A DNA stretch of 64,000 bases from Paulinella micropora (taxonomy: Eukaryota; Cercozoa; Imbricatea; Euglyphida): contig BJOX01000032.1 of assembly GCA_009731375.1 (NCBI GenBank), positions 448,727 through 512,726 on the forward strand, read 5' to 3'. The translations under genes were made by a program, and so were the position numbers. Positions 21,221 through 32,334 of the stretch are shown here, piece by piece (within the stretch, counting starts at the first letter, position 1; each line of letters starts with the position of its first letter). A model generated the notes under the pieces. It saw only the letters and a list, made by a program, of their open reading frames with translations. It was not told the origin of the DNA and did not search any database.

Positions 21221-22382
21221 CTACTTCGCGAAGCCCGACAACCGATCAGCACCCAGTTTGAAGGCAGATGGACTAGGAATGCACTTTGACAAAATGTCGG
21301 CTCGGTTATCCCCCGACGCCACCCATTTGAGCACTATCTCCCCTTTCCCTATCGATTCGGTAATATGGTGATATCGCAGAGCAATATGACGCAACTTTTT
21401 CCCAAACACCGCCTTTGGTGCCGACAACCACACCGCCTGATTGTCCACTCGGATTACGGGCGCCGACTCCAACTCCGCCTTCAATCCATTCCTCTCCGAC
21501 CATGGCAGCGACATCACTACGTTCTTACACGCCATCGCATCATGAATCACCTCTGACAGCCCATACGTCTCACTTTCTTGAGTTCCAGTGGCCAGGTGCT
21601 TCTGCGTACTCGCCCTGACCGTAATGGGGCCATTGGCCAAAAACACACACCCCCGTTCGCGAGTACATCTTTGCGCCATTACCCAACGACGAATCCGCAT
21701 CAGCCTCAATGACCCTGTTGCCATTCGAAGAATACTTTACCCCACGATGCATAACGTGCACAAAATACTTCATGATTTGTTCAGCAGCACAATAATCGAA
21801 CTTGTCCTTGTCCGACTGATGCTCGGCAATAACGCTCACCGGCAAGACCGACTCCGGCACACTTGCCTTCAAATAGATATAGCTGCCTACAATCTCCTGA
21901 GGGCTATACGCCAACATGGCCGGTTCCATCTTTGAACCTGCTGGCAGCCATGGAGTACGCGCAGGCGTCCACTCCCTCCCATCACTCCTCTTGAACCGAT
22001 GCATCAACGTGGCGATGTACGCAGTTTGAAGGATCGTAATGCTATACACCTCCCCCACTCTTTCAATTTTGAACGACAAGGAGACGAACTCCTTCAAGGG
22101 CCCCAAATCCTTGACGTTGCCCCATTCCTCATTCAACCTTTTTATGTACGCATTGCGACTCTCCCCAGAACTCGCAGCATGAATGCTATCATCAACGTGG
22201 TACGTTAGAGTCTCAGTCTTGCCCGTCACCGCGTCAACTCTGCCAAATAGCGTCGGCTCAATTACACTCTGAGCAAAGCCAAGCTTCTTCTGTGTCGGCA
22301 CTACCCTTTTGTACCAATAGACATGCCCCGACTGTTTCAACCCATCGACCCCCCCAGTCGCTAAGTACAGTGTAGTCGCAGC
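21221..22382 (-). pseudogene. Copia-4 RT C-terminal half and RNase H
   Basis: RT part (22382-21570): GVDGLKQSGHVYWYKRV, the copia LYGLKQ block; LGFAQSVIEPTLF; the active site LTYHVDDSIHAA with both Asp; and VKDLGPLKEFVSL. RNase H part (overlapping frame, to 21221): EADADSSLGN, TGTQESETYGLS, VRVDNQAVWLS-like and RHIALRYHHITE, ending NRADILSKCIPS. One frame change near 21600-21720. The 5' side is cut off at 22387 by the TIR insertion; motif A lies on the other side at about 33460-33500. Confidence 0.88.
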
Positions 22383-22386
22383 ATAA

Positions 22387-22925
22387 AACAACCAGTTCGG
22401 ATAACTGGGGATGGCCCCTTTTTCCGAAATTTTCCTAGGGTATACTTAGTTTTTTCTACATGTCAGACCTGACTCTTCTAACTAATATTAGATTGTAATG
22501 TGTGTTTAAACCAATTGGAAACTAGTTTATTTATTAATAAAAACTAGTGTTGACACTCATAAAAGAATGTGAAAAAAAAGTCGTTCGGCCGGCTCGGCAA
22601 CACATACCCGCCCACCCCGCAAAGTCAGTATGCCTGACCTGACTGTTGTAATTAATATTAGACTGACATAATGCGCTTTTAAATCAATTGGAAACACGTT
22701 TATTTATTAATAAAACTACCTGGTTGTGACTCAATGACACAAAAAAAATTCAGTGTGAGGCAACCCCCCCCACCCCACACACACACACACATACACACAC
22801 CCCCCACTCACGAGCGCTCTAACCCCCTACATTAATCTCAATCTTCCTCTTCTGAATCATCTGCACCAGTAATACTATCATCTAGTCTCCTTCGCTTCTT
22901 CACTCGCTCACGCCTGACTCTTACT
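22387..22925 (+). repeat. Left terminal inverted repeat
   Basis: Reverse complement of 31798-32334 with only small indels in homopolymers and a CA/AC run near 22780. AT-rich, with an internal near-duplication: GTCAGACCTGACTCTTCTAAC near 22462 against GCCTGACCTGACTGTTGTAA near 22632, each followed by TTAATATTAGA-like, CAATTGGAAAC and TTATTTATTAATAAA. Confidence 0.92.
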
Positions 22926-22948
22926 ACCTATGTGTATGAAAAAACATC

Positions 22949-23508
22949 CTATGTGTTGTGTCGCGTCGCATTCATTGCGAGTGACCAAGTCAATAGTTTG
23001 TCAGTGAAGTTGGTGGGGGTGTCAGCAGTAATTTCCATTCCCTTCTTCTTCTTCTTCTTCTTCTTCTTCTTCTTCTTCTTCTTCTTCTCCTTCTTTTTCT
23101 TCTTCTTCTGTTTCTCTTGCTCACTATCACTATCTGAGCTGCTGTCTGACGAGCTGTCTGACGAGCTGTCTGACGAGCTGTCTGACGTGTCACTGTCACT
23201 CTCATGCTTCTTCTTCTTCTTCTTATTCTCTTTCTTCTTCTTCTTCTCTTTCTTCTTTTTCTCTTTCTTGTTCTCGTTTTTGTTTTTTTCTTCTTCTTCC
23301 TCTTCTTTTTGCTGCTGCTTCGGATTCCCCTCACCCCCACCACCCCCCGGGCCAGAGACGGGACGCTCTTGCAAAGTTTTCACAAGCTGCGAAATAGACG
23401 AGCTCATATTGCTGATATCAGCCCTTAACTTCTGTTAAAGCAGCAGTGACAGTGAATAAATAAATTAATAAATCAATATGATTTCAATAATATATATAAT
23501 ATTGATAA

Positions 23509-23555
<47 letters not shown>

Positions 23556-25199
23556 AAGACGAAGAAGAAGAAGAAGAAGAAGAAGAAGAAGAAGAAGAAG
23601 AAGAAGGAGAAGGAGGAGGAGGAGGAGGAGGAGGGGAAGGGAGGGATCACAAAATTACCGAAAGACCCTCAGCCTCCCCTAAGGCTTCCTTGCCGCCCTT
23701 TTCCTCCTCTTCCTTGTCGCCCTTTCCTACAAGCAATATTTATTATTGCAAAACGCAGGAGAAAAAAAAGAAATCAAGGGGCTGACCTTTCTTTGTTTTT
23801 TTTTTCTCCTGCGTTTTCTCCTGCGTGATAACCTCGTCATCGCTGCTTTCCNNNNNNNNNNATGCTTTCCTGATCAAAGTCTACAAATAAAGAAAAGCTC
23901 GAAACTAACAGTGGCTTCTGCAGCCTCTAACCCTCGACTTCTATCTCGCTTTCTTTTGGCTTCTTTGGACCGGCCTTCTTATTCTTCTTCGGGGGACTTT
24001 CCTCAATGACCTCATCTAGTTCAACAGGTTCACAGATCAAAGGTGAGAAACAAGCAAAACAAATGCATACCTGCTAAAGAGCGGTCGATTTTGACCCGTC
24101 CTGACTTCCGCGTTCCGGCGGCCTTCTAACATTCACAAAACAACATTGCGAAGATGGAGACAGATGCCAATACCTTAAGTTTGTTCGCCTGTATAGCCAA
24201 CAGCAGCTCCTTCTTCCGGAACCGGTGAAGGAAAGGGGGCTCTGTGGGCTTACCAGCATATGGCTTGAGAAGAGGCATGATGTCCTTCTCGAAATCCTCC
24301 TTATGATCCGGTAGGGCGAGTGTGTGCCCGATCGAAAGGAAATACTTATCTAGGAGTTGTAGTTCTCGGCTTTCAACCGCACCCCCTATAGCTGTAGCGT
24401 CGACGGTTCTCACCACCAGGATGTGCTTCTTGCACACTGCAATACAGACCATAACATTCAAACACCACACACAAAGAATATTTCTTACTTTTATTGAACT
24501 TCGTTTGGTTTAAGCCTTGCTGCCACCGCTGTGGAAACTCAATAATCATCCTGTCAAGACAAATGCATCATTAAAAAGCTCTACTAAAAAGAACACAAAC
24601 CCGGGAGCAGGCATTATTTCGCCCACGCCTTCGCTGGTCTCAATACTTTTCTGCGGTCCCAACACAACCTTGTTACTGGGTAGTTGGACGTTAGTAATGA
24701 AAGCACCGTCCCGCACCTTTCAACAAGCAAAAATGATTCACAGATAGTATTACAAGCAATCCTATCTTGCCAATCCTACCTTGCCGTCGTCAAGCTGGAA
24801 TCTTATTAACAACCTAAATTTACAATAACAACAACAGATGGTGACAAAAAGGGAAAGAGATTTTGTGTACCCGTCCTGGAACTTGTTCCCATCACCGTCT
24901 TGAAAACTTCTCTTCGGCTTCCTTATTGTATATGTACTGAAAACTCCTGGGGAGCTCCCATATTCTATACTTGCCTTCCTGGACTGGCGGTAACTCCTTT
25001 GCTGTTGTTGTTGTTGTTGTCGTCGTCGTCGTTGTTGTCGTTGTTGTTGTTGTTGTTGTTGTCGTTGTTGTTGTTGTCGTTGTTGTTGTTGTCGTTGTTG
25101 TTGTTGTCGTTGTTGTCTTCGTCGTCGTCGTTGTCGTCGTCGTCGTCGTCGTTGTTGTTGTTGTTGTTGTTGTTGTCGTCGTCGTCGTCGTCGTTCTCG

Positions 25200-25233
<34 letters not shown>

Positions 25234-25256
25234 GGTTGTTGTCGTCGTCGTCGTCG

Positions 25257-25290
<34 letters not shown>

Positions 25291-25339
25291 CGTTGTTGTT
25301 GTTATTGTTGTTGTTGTTGCTGTTGTTGTTGTCGTTGTC

Positions 25340-25370
<31 letters not shown>

Positions 25371-26054
25371 CTTCTCTGGTCGGTTCTTGGTTTTCTTTTT
25401 CTTCGTCGATCTCTCTCTGTTCGTTCCCTTCCCTTCTGCTCCTTCTTCTTCTTCTTCTCCTTCTTTTTCTTCTGTTTCATCAGTCTTCCTCTTCTTCTTT
25501 GTCTCCTTCTTCTTCTCCTTCTCCTTCTTCTTCGTCTCCTTCTTCTTCTTCTTCTCCTTCTTCTTCTTCTTTCCCTTCCATCCTCCTTCTTCTTCTCCTT
25601 CTTCTTCTTCTTCTTCTCCTTCTCCTTCTCCTTCTTCTTCTTCTTCTTCTTCTTCTTCTTCTTCTTCTCCTTCTGTTTCATCAGTCTTCCTCTTCTTCTT
25701 CGTCTTCCCCTCCTTCTTCTTCTTCTTCGTCTCCTCCTCCGAAAGCAAAAAGACTGTCTGATTTCTTTTTCTTTTGATTATCACTCTTGTCACTTCTTTC
25801 TCACTGCCTAGCCCATCATCCCATGCCTTGGCTGCTCCCCTGTATCTGCTGTTCTGATTCCACTGATGTTTTGTCTGCGGACAGACTTCCTCAATCTCCC
25901 GCTTTGAAAGCCCGTCATACTTTCTTCGGAGTTCTGGAGGAATTGTCACTTTCTCAAACGGTTGCTTCTCAGGATTGTTATTACAAAACAGGAACAGCTC
26001 CCCCAATCGATTTCTAGCAATGCCCTGCAATGTCTCCGCTACTAGGTCAGACAT
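22949..26054 (-). CDS. Gene A of the TIR transposon, multi-exon, function unknown
   Basis: ATG at 26054. The first exon encodes a short non-repetitive domain (GLSKREIEEVCP) and then Lys/Glu- and Gln-rich tracts from (TTC)n and (TTG)n microsatellites. Downstream exons with good GT/AG ends and matching phases: 24780-24813, 24601-24716, 24489-24550, 24174-24436 and 24071-24125. Core blocks are IIEFPQRWQQGLN and VESRELQLLDKYFLSIGH. Further short Lys/acid-rich exons lead to the last exon (from about 23440) with SSSISQLVKTLQERP, another K/E run, Ser-Asp repeats and a stop at 22949, just inside the left TIR. The reading across 25005-25370 has an in-frame TAA (25302) in the Q frame, so an intron or decay there is possible. 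No known domain recognised. Position suggests a transposition accessory gene. Confidence 0.65.
23041..23090. repeat. (TTC)n microsatellite in gene A
   Basis: Pure TTC run encoding a Lys/Glu stretch on the minus strand; similar interrupted runs continue to about 23310. Confidence 0.9.
23512..23636. repeat. Compound (AGT)n(GAA)n(GGA)n microsatellite
   Basis: Three adjacent trinucleotide arrays in what should be an intron of gene A. Confidence 0.9.
25005..25370. repeat. (TTG/TCG)n microsatellite in gene A
   Basis: About 365 bp of TTG units mixed with TCG. On the minus strand it reads as Gln, Asn/Asp or Thr tracts depending on frame. Confidence 0.9.
25438..25738. repeat. (TTC)n-rich coding tract in gene A
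   Basis: Interrupted TTC/TCC array encoding Lys- and Glu-rich segments, with a duplicated unit KKKRKTDETE seen twice (about 25460-25500 and 25670-25710). Confidence 0.8.
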
Positions 26055-26150
26055 AGCGCGAAGGTCGGTGTGCGATTGTCGGACTTCAAAAGTGGAAAAA
26101 AGCCAGTAGCTGAAAATTTGAAGTGGCGGGTGCTGAAAATCATGGCAAGT

Positions 26151-26229
26151 TTGTCAAAAGTTCGTTCCTAAATTATGAAGCAACTACTTGCTCTTTCACG
26201 CTGCAATAAAGCGGCGACTCTAAGTTAGG
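26151..26229 (+). repeat. R repeat arm (isolated copy)
   Basis: About 75 bp starting TTGTCAAAAGTTCGTTCCTA and ending GACTCTAAGTTAGG. The same arm occurs in both orientations at 29020-29743. It ends exactly at an N10 gap, beyond which lies a 28-bp copy of gene B sequence. Confidence 0.85.
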
Positions 26230-26239
26230 NNNNNNNNNN

Positions 26240-28696
26240 TGTTCATACCGTGAGCCACGCCAGGGCCGTAAGCAAAAATGAAAGTCTTACCGGCGGTGTA
26301 CGCGCTCGTGACCCCTAAACAAATGCGAATCACGTACTTCCCTTTGAAGTCGTCTGAACGCCGGCGACAAGCAGGATACTGAATGGGAGGGGTCATGTCA
26401 GACGAGATGGTAGTAGACTTCACATCTCCAGGTGCGGCCTCCTTCCTCTTCATGCTCTCCACTCGACATGTTGAATGAATCTTGTGGTGCAGAGTGCTGC
26501 GACGCTTGTAATCGAGCACTGCCATCTCGTTATCGAACCCCCTATCCTTCTCCTTCTCCAGCCTCCTGCACTCCGCGGCCAACTCAGTACAAATATGATC
26601 TTTGGCAAAATCTTTGTTCCGGATAGGCTTCACATTCCGGAACTCCTCCCGCCAGACCTTCGCGACCAGGCTTGGGTCGGGAGGATTGTTTGGTTTCAGC
26701 TTGCACGGCATCAAGTTTATGAGCTCCAAGCACTTACTCTCCCACTTGTCACGAACAAACTGGTAGACTGAACTCTTTTCGGTTATGTCCTGCAGCTTCC
26801 ATACACCATCTGAGTTGTCACTTGACTTGAGATCAAACAACCATTTCTTACACAAGAGCATACCAATTACGTCCTTAGTGAGAGGCTTTGCTGGCGACGA
26901 CTTGATGGCAATGTTCTTACCTTCCATAACCAGCCTCTTTGATGCCTTCATAACCTTCTTCCCTATCCCGTGTATACGCATCCACATTTTGAGACATACT
27001 TTGTCTCCCTGAAACCAATACTGCCACGTGCCGTTGGGGCGCAACATGAGAACGAGCATTGACTTAATTGAGCTCTTGAGCTCTTGCAGCGAGAGAAGAC
27101 ATGATTTCACTCTCTGCTGTATGACATCTCGAGCATCAACCCATAGAAAGCACTTCCACTCCTTACAACAGAGTGACCGTACCTCATGTTCAAGCTCCGC
27201 ATAAGTCATGCCCAACCAAAACTCTATTGTCTTCGGCCGCTGCCTTTTCGGCTCCGCCCTCTTCCGCTTCGCCATTTTGTAGGGCCTGCTTGTGTGGCGA
27301 CTCCGAACATCTACTGGCGGTTCCAACCCGAGTGAGACATACAACAGTGCTGAGCTCGCCTTGATAGCATCCCAGTCCACCGTCCTACACTCCGAACCAC
27401 ACTCCTCCAGATCAGGTAGGTGAAGATCGTCGTATCCACTGCAGCCTGTAGTCTCGATCCCTTCTGAATCCGGCCGCTGCATATATTCAAGCACAATGCT
27501 TAAAACACAGTGTCAAATTATAATACCTTTACTGGTGAGCCTGTGGGTACGACCACATCAGCCTTCTCGGGTGAGTCTGGGCACGCGGTTAGGTCTTGCA
27601 CGTAACCTTCATCCATGAAGGATACAGAAGCATCCCCAACAGCAGTTCCCCCATCAGTCGACTCTGCAAGCGGCTGCAAAGCCAATTGGCTTGCAGCCTA
27701 CTACCAGAGACAAAAACATAACTGGATTAACAAATTGTGATCTGAACTCAACAAACATACCTGCAAATCAGGCATGGGCAGTTCTGCCTTGGACAGCTAT
27801 CAAGAAAACATCACGTTTACATACTAGCCAGAGAAGACAGAAGTAATTTGACCTTCAGACCATCCGTGCCGGTACCGGTGCTGGTGTCGGGCCTGGCGCT
27901 GTCCTTAGCAGTCTTGGCAAAAGACCCCAACAAGTCTGTCAGGCTGTCGGCTGTCAAGGGTGGGTCCTGGGCTGTGGTCGGTGCTTGGCTGCCTGCTTGC
28001 TCACGGCAAAACGATGCAAAAAGAGATGCCTTCGCATCTTCTCCCATGGACTCACTCCTCTGCATGGGTGGATGCTCCTCTTCTGGGACCACGAAGAAAA
28101 TCTGTGACTCACCGGTTCGGCACTGCATCCACACAGGAATTCTCCTCCTGCTCCTTGCAGCTGCTTGCATCCAGCGGGGGTGGACGTGGCTAGCTCCAAG
28201 CACGCGTTCGTTTGTCCCGTCATCAGTGGTACCGGTATTGCCAAAGCGATAGTCAAGTAGAATTTCTTCCCCAGGCAGTACATCGCGAGACAGAACGGCG
28301 ACATGTTGACTATGCTTCTGCAAAACGCAATTAGGCTTTCCCTCAGCGTCTGGATGGNNNNNNNNNNGCATGTTGACTATGCTTCTGCAAAACGCAAGTA
28401 GGCTTTCCCTCAGCGTCTGGATGGAACCCCGAATTCAGTAAATGCATTGCATTTCTGCTGCACTCACTGATTGACTGTATGGGCTGCATCCCAACCATGT
28501 ATCTATTGGCTAGCAGCATGCGATAATGAGTAACACACACTGTATCCTTCATCTCACTCTCGAGCCTGCTTCCCGGTAGTAAAGTCCCGAGCCGATAGCC
28601 TTTCGACAGAAAGCAGGTGGCAAATACGCCGCAGCCTAAGCCTCCACTGCCATCGTCGAACCAGCGGATCTCCAACGGTGCCCTCCGTGCCGTCAT
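26240..28696 (-). CDS. Gene B, N-terminal portion: SET-like domain and transposase N-terminal region
   Basis: ATG at 28696. Exons: 28696-27853 (crossing gap 28358-28367, where about 55 bp are present twice), 27796-27761, 27697-27527, 27476-26240; introns are 47-63 bp, phase 0, GT..AG. Residues about 15-140 form a SET-like fold signature: GLGCGVFATCFLSKGYRLG at the start, then AMHLLNSG and VLSRDVLPGEEILLDYRFG, matching the A.RDI..GEEI..DY end of SET methyltransferases. The NHS motif reads LNSG, so activity is uncertain. The last exon has a nuclear-type basic cluster (MAKRKRAEPKRQRP), a helical region, and ends FIFAYGPGVAHGMN. That same sequence begins the plus-strand portion at 29744, so the gene is split by an inversion. 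Confidence 0.75.
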
Positions 28697-28715
28697 GGCA
28701 GCGGGAGCTCCTAAT

Positions 28716-28716
28716 A

Positions 28717-28764
<48 letters not shown>

Positions 28765-28768
28765 CTAT

Positions 28769-28804
<36 letters not shown>

Positions 28805-28841
28805 GATAGATAAGATAGATAGATAGATAGATATGTAGATG

Positions 28842-28880
<39 letters not shown>

Positions 28881-28882
28881 GT
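28716..28882. repeat. (GATA)n microsatellite upstream of gene B
   Basis: About 165 bp of GATA units starting some 20 bp before the gene B ATG on its 5' side. Confidence 0.92.
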
Positions 28883-28913
28883 ATTTGTTTGTGTATGTGT
28901 GTATTAACTAAAG

Positions 28914-29743
28914 CTCTCACACGCCACAGAAAAGGACAGACCACTTGCTTGACTGCAAACAAAATACTTGCAACATGACATAGGAAAATGTGAGCTTTTT
29001 GCCAAGAAAGTTGTTTGTCAAAAATTCGCTCCTAAATTATGAAGCGACCACTTGCTCTTTCACGCTGCAATAAAGCGGCGACTCTAAGTTAGGCACTAAC
29101 TTAGAGTCGCCGCTTTATTGCAGCGTGAAAGAGCAAGTAGTTGCTTCATAATTTAGGAACGAATTTTTGGGTACAGACAAAAACAATCAGTTTCTCCTAA
29201 ATTTGCTAGCAAGTAACTGTTTTCCAGCAAAAAAAACTTGTTTCTCCTATCACCCACATGCTACAGAAAAGGACAGACCACTTTGCTTCACTACAAACAA
29301 GCACTTACAACATAACATAGGAAATGTGAGCGTTTTGCCAAAAAAGTTGTTTGTCAAAAATTCGTTCCTAAATTATGAAGCAACTACTTGCTCTTTCACG
29401 CTGCAATAAAGCGGCGACTCTAAGTTAGGGCCTAACTTAGAGTCGCCGCTTTATTGCAGCGTGAAAGAGCAAGTAGTTGCTTCATAATTTAGGAACGAAT
29501 TTTTGGGTACAGAGAAAAAATGCGATCAGTTTCTCCTAAATTTCTTAGCAAGTAACTGCTTTCCAGCAAAAAAAACTTGTTTCTCCTATCACCCACATGC
29601 TACAGAAAAGGACAGACCACTTTGCTTCACTACAAACAAAGCACTTACAATATAGCATAGGAAATGTGAGTTTTCTGACCCTTTTTTCCGAAAAAAATTC
29701 GTTCCTAAATTATGAAGCAACTACTTGCTCTTTCACGCTGCAA
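28914..29743. repeat. 337-bp tandem array with 73-bp palindromic arms (R repeats)
   Basis: Unit: arm R(-), about 189 bp of unique sequence, arm R(+). Arms: R(+) about 29020-29093, R(-) 29094-29168, R(+) 29358-29430, R(-) 29431-29505, and truncated R(+) 29696-29743. Adjacent arms form near-perfect palindromes centred at 29093 and 29430 (CTAAGTTAGGGCCTAACTTAG). The unique parts 29169-29357 and 29506-29695 are about 95% alike. Could be a foldback/MITE array or a regulatory/replication element of the transposon. Confidence 0.85.
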
Positions 29744-31519
29744 GGCCCTGGCGTGGCTCACGGTATGAACAGCAACTTGACCATGCTGTACCATGTCTTG
29801 AGGTGGGAGCTGTTTTCAGACAGGAGTAAGTAAAGCGGCTTGGCTTCTGAACCTGGAGTGGGATGGTGCAGGGGACAATACTGGCTTTGCTGTCTTAGCT
29901 TTTTTGAACCATATCATTTACGTTGGGTGGAGGACTCGTGCCCGGTACCACAGGCTGGTACCGCGCCATGGTTATTCTTCTGATGATCAGAAGTTTAGGA
30001 CAATCAAGCGAGGAATCAATTCCACTTTCTTAACAACTAACCTCGCGCAAGCCCTTTTAAAGACATTGCAGGCTTTTAAAAAGGATCGATCGTCTTTTGC
30101 TTTGTTAATTGTGAAGACGAACTACGACTGGGACAGGTTTTTTGCCCCATGTGTTAACAGACACATCACTCACTACAACCGTCCTCTTGCTTGGCAGTTT
30201 GCAGCAAGTGATGAAGCAGGTGGCATGCCGCTGGGTGAATGTAAGACTTGGGGTGATTCCCAGGAGCTCTGGCATGGCGAGCACGACAAACCAACTGCGC
30301 ATGGCGCCGCACCTATCCAGTTTTATGTTAGGCCACCAGGTACTCACTTTATTTTTTGTATACACATGCAACTGGTACCTGTTTGCAGCAACTGCTCTCC
30401 CTAACAAGCTCCCACCAGTCGAGTGGGCAACTCCGAAGCTGAAGAAGGATATCAGGCAGTTAGCAGCCAAGTTTTGTGGGCCACAGGAAAGGGAGCAAAT
30501 CGAAAACATGCTGACACACCCAGATTCTCTGTCTGGTCTCGAGTACGATGGGGAGTATGGTAAGGGAGGTCTTCCTGGTAGGCCTGCCCATATTTCGTGC
30601 GTGGATATGAACGGAGACGAGTGGAAGGCGGAGGTCCGAGTGTTAGATGAGTTCCCACCAAACCCTTGGGCCGTTCCTCAGGATAGGGAGCAGTTCATTC
30701 GCGCTCTGACTCACCTCACTGAAGAGGAGCGTTTGGGTTTGCCGCGCACATTTTTTGACAACAAGCAGGCTCTACCGAATCCAGGCTGGCCGGGGGCAAG
30801 GGCATTGTCGGCGCAGGAGCAGTTGGAACAGGATTTGGCCTTCAACCCAGCCGTCATCAGGCAACCATGGAAGGCGGTCGCGGAGATTCTGCGAATTGGC
30901 ACTGTGCAGGACGAGAAGGGGCTGGCGGCGTTGAGGATCAACAAAGTCGCATTTGTGGGGTGGATGAGAGAGCACGGGCTTAGTAGCACGTATCTGACTC
31001 CGGAGGGCAAGAGGAAGGAGTTGAAGAAGAAGGATGTGGTAAAGGCTGTGTGGGATCACTATCAAGCGTGTGAGTGTGAGTTGTCAGAGTCTTCCAGCGA
31101 CAGCCCACTTCTCAACGCAGCGGGACAACAACATGATCGCAAGCAAGCGCGTGGTGGTCGTAGTGCTGCTCGTGGTCGTGCTCCCCGGCGTGCTCGTGGA
31201 CGTGGTCGTGGTCGTGGTCGTGGTCGTGCTCGTGGTCGTGAGCGTGGGCGTGCAGGTGATGAAGTAGTGGATCAGAGCAGCAGCGACAGCGACACACATT
31301 CCGCTTCGCAACGCAGCAGAACAACGCAACGATAGCAAGAGAGCGCGTGGTGCTCGTGGTCGTGCTGGAGGTCGTGCTTCTGGTGGTGCTCGTGCTCGTG
31401 TTCATCGTGTCCGTGCTCGTGCTGGAGGTCAGGGTGGTGGAGGAGGGAGGAGAAGAGGGAGAAGAAGGAACAGAGAAGAAGAAGAAGAAGAAGAAGAAGA
31501 AGAAGAAGAAGAAGAAGAA

Positions 31520-31566
<47 letters not shown>

Positions 31567-31843
31567 TGAAGAGAAAGACTTCATTCCGTGGATATGCGAG
31601 TGCTGTGGATTGCGAAATGAGGAAAACACAAGGTAAGAACTATGTGAGCTGTGCAAATATAGATCTTCTTCATCAGGTGAAACTGAGACTGAGGAAGAGA
31701 AAGAAGAAGACGAGCAGGAAAGGAAAGTAGGAGAAGAAGAAGAAGAGGACGAAGAGGACAAGGAAAGCGGCAAAGATGACGATGGTGATGATCAGAGAGT
31801 AAGAGTCAGGCGTGAGAGAGTGAAGAAGAAGGAGACTAGATGA
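29744..31843 (+). CDS. Gene B, C-terminal portion: DDE-transposase-like core, RG-rich region, zinc finger
   Basis: Starts GPGVAHGMNSNLTMLYHVLR, overlapping the end of the minus-strand part by 28 bp. After one frame change near 29822 it reads LEWDGAGDNTGFAVLAFLNH and LVPRHGYSSDDQKF. These resemble the D..DN...VLAFL and GHTHEDIDQ.F blocks I associate with DUF7869-type transposase-like proteins (from memory). An intron at 30340-30388 (49 bp) is well supported. Then a long unrecognised domain, an RG-rich segment (31135-31260), an acidic tail, and after a frame change near 31300 a second RG segment. A Glu run and a RanBP2-type finger pattern follow (WICECCGLRN, then CELC at about 31640-31651), with an in-frame TAA between the halves. 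The frame ends at 31843 inside the right TIR. Confidence 0.65.
31476..31566. repeat. (GAA)n microsatellite in gene B tail
   Basis: Nearly pure GAA coding a Glu run between the second RG segment and the zinc-finger-like motif. Confidence 0.9.
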
Positions 31844-32334
31844 TAGTATTACTGGTGCAGATGATTCAGAAGAGGAAGATTGAGATTAATGTAGGGGGTT
31901 AGAGCGCTCGTGAGTGGGGGGTGTGTGTATGTGTGTGTGTGTGTGGGGTGGGGGGGGGTTGCCTCACACTGAATTTTTTTGTGTCATTGAGTCACAACCA
32001 GGTAGTTTTATTAATAAATAAACGTGTTTCCAATTGATTTAAAAGCGCATTATGTCAGTCTAATATTAATTACAACAGTCAGGTCAGGCATACTGACTTT
32101 GCGGGGTGGGCGGGTATGTGTTGCCGAGCCGGCCGAACGACTTTTTTTTCACATTCTTTTATGAGTGTCAACACTAGTTTTTATTAATAAATAAACTAGT
32201 TTCCAATTGGTTTAAACACACATTACAATCTAATATTAGTTAGAAGAGTCAGGTCTGACATGTAGAAAAAACTAAGTATACCCTAGGAAAATTTCGGAAA
32301 AAGGGGCCATCCCCAGTTATCCGAACTGGTTGTT
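31798..32334 (-). repeat. Right terminal inverted repeat (first copy)
   Basis: Reverse complement of 22387-22925. It ends precisely at the TIR terminus (GGTTGTT) where the N gap starts, as expected if the assembler broke at the repeat boundary. Confidence 0.92.

Noticed and set aside
28716-29743. CRISPR array
   Set aside because: Repeats are direct microsatellite or palindromic 337-bp units without short regular spacers, in a eukaryotic transposon.
31084-31405. Minus-strand Thr- or His-rich repeat proteins
   Set aside because: Shadows of the RG-coding repeat of gene B on the plus strand.
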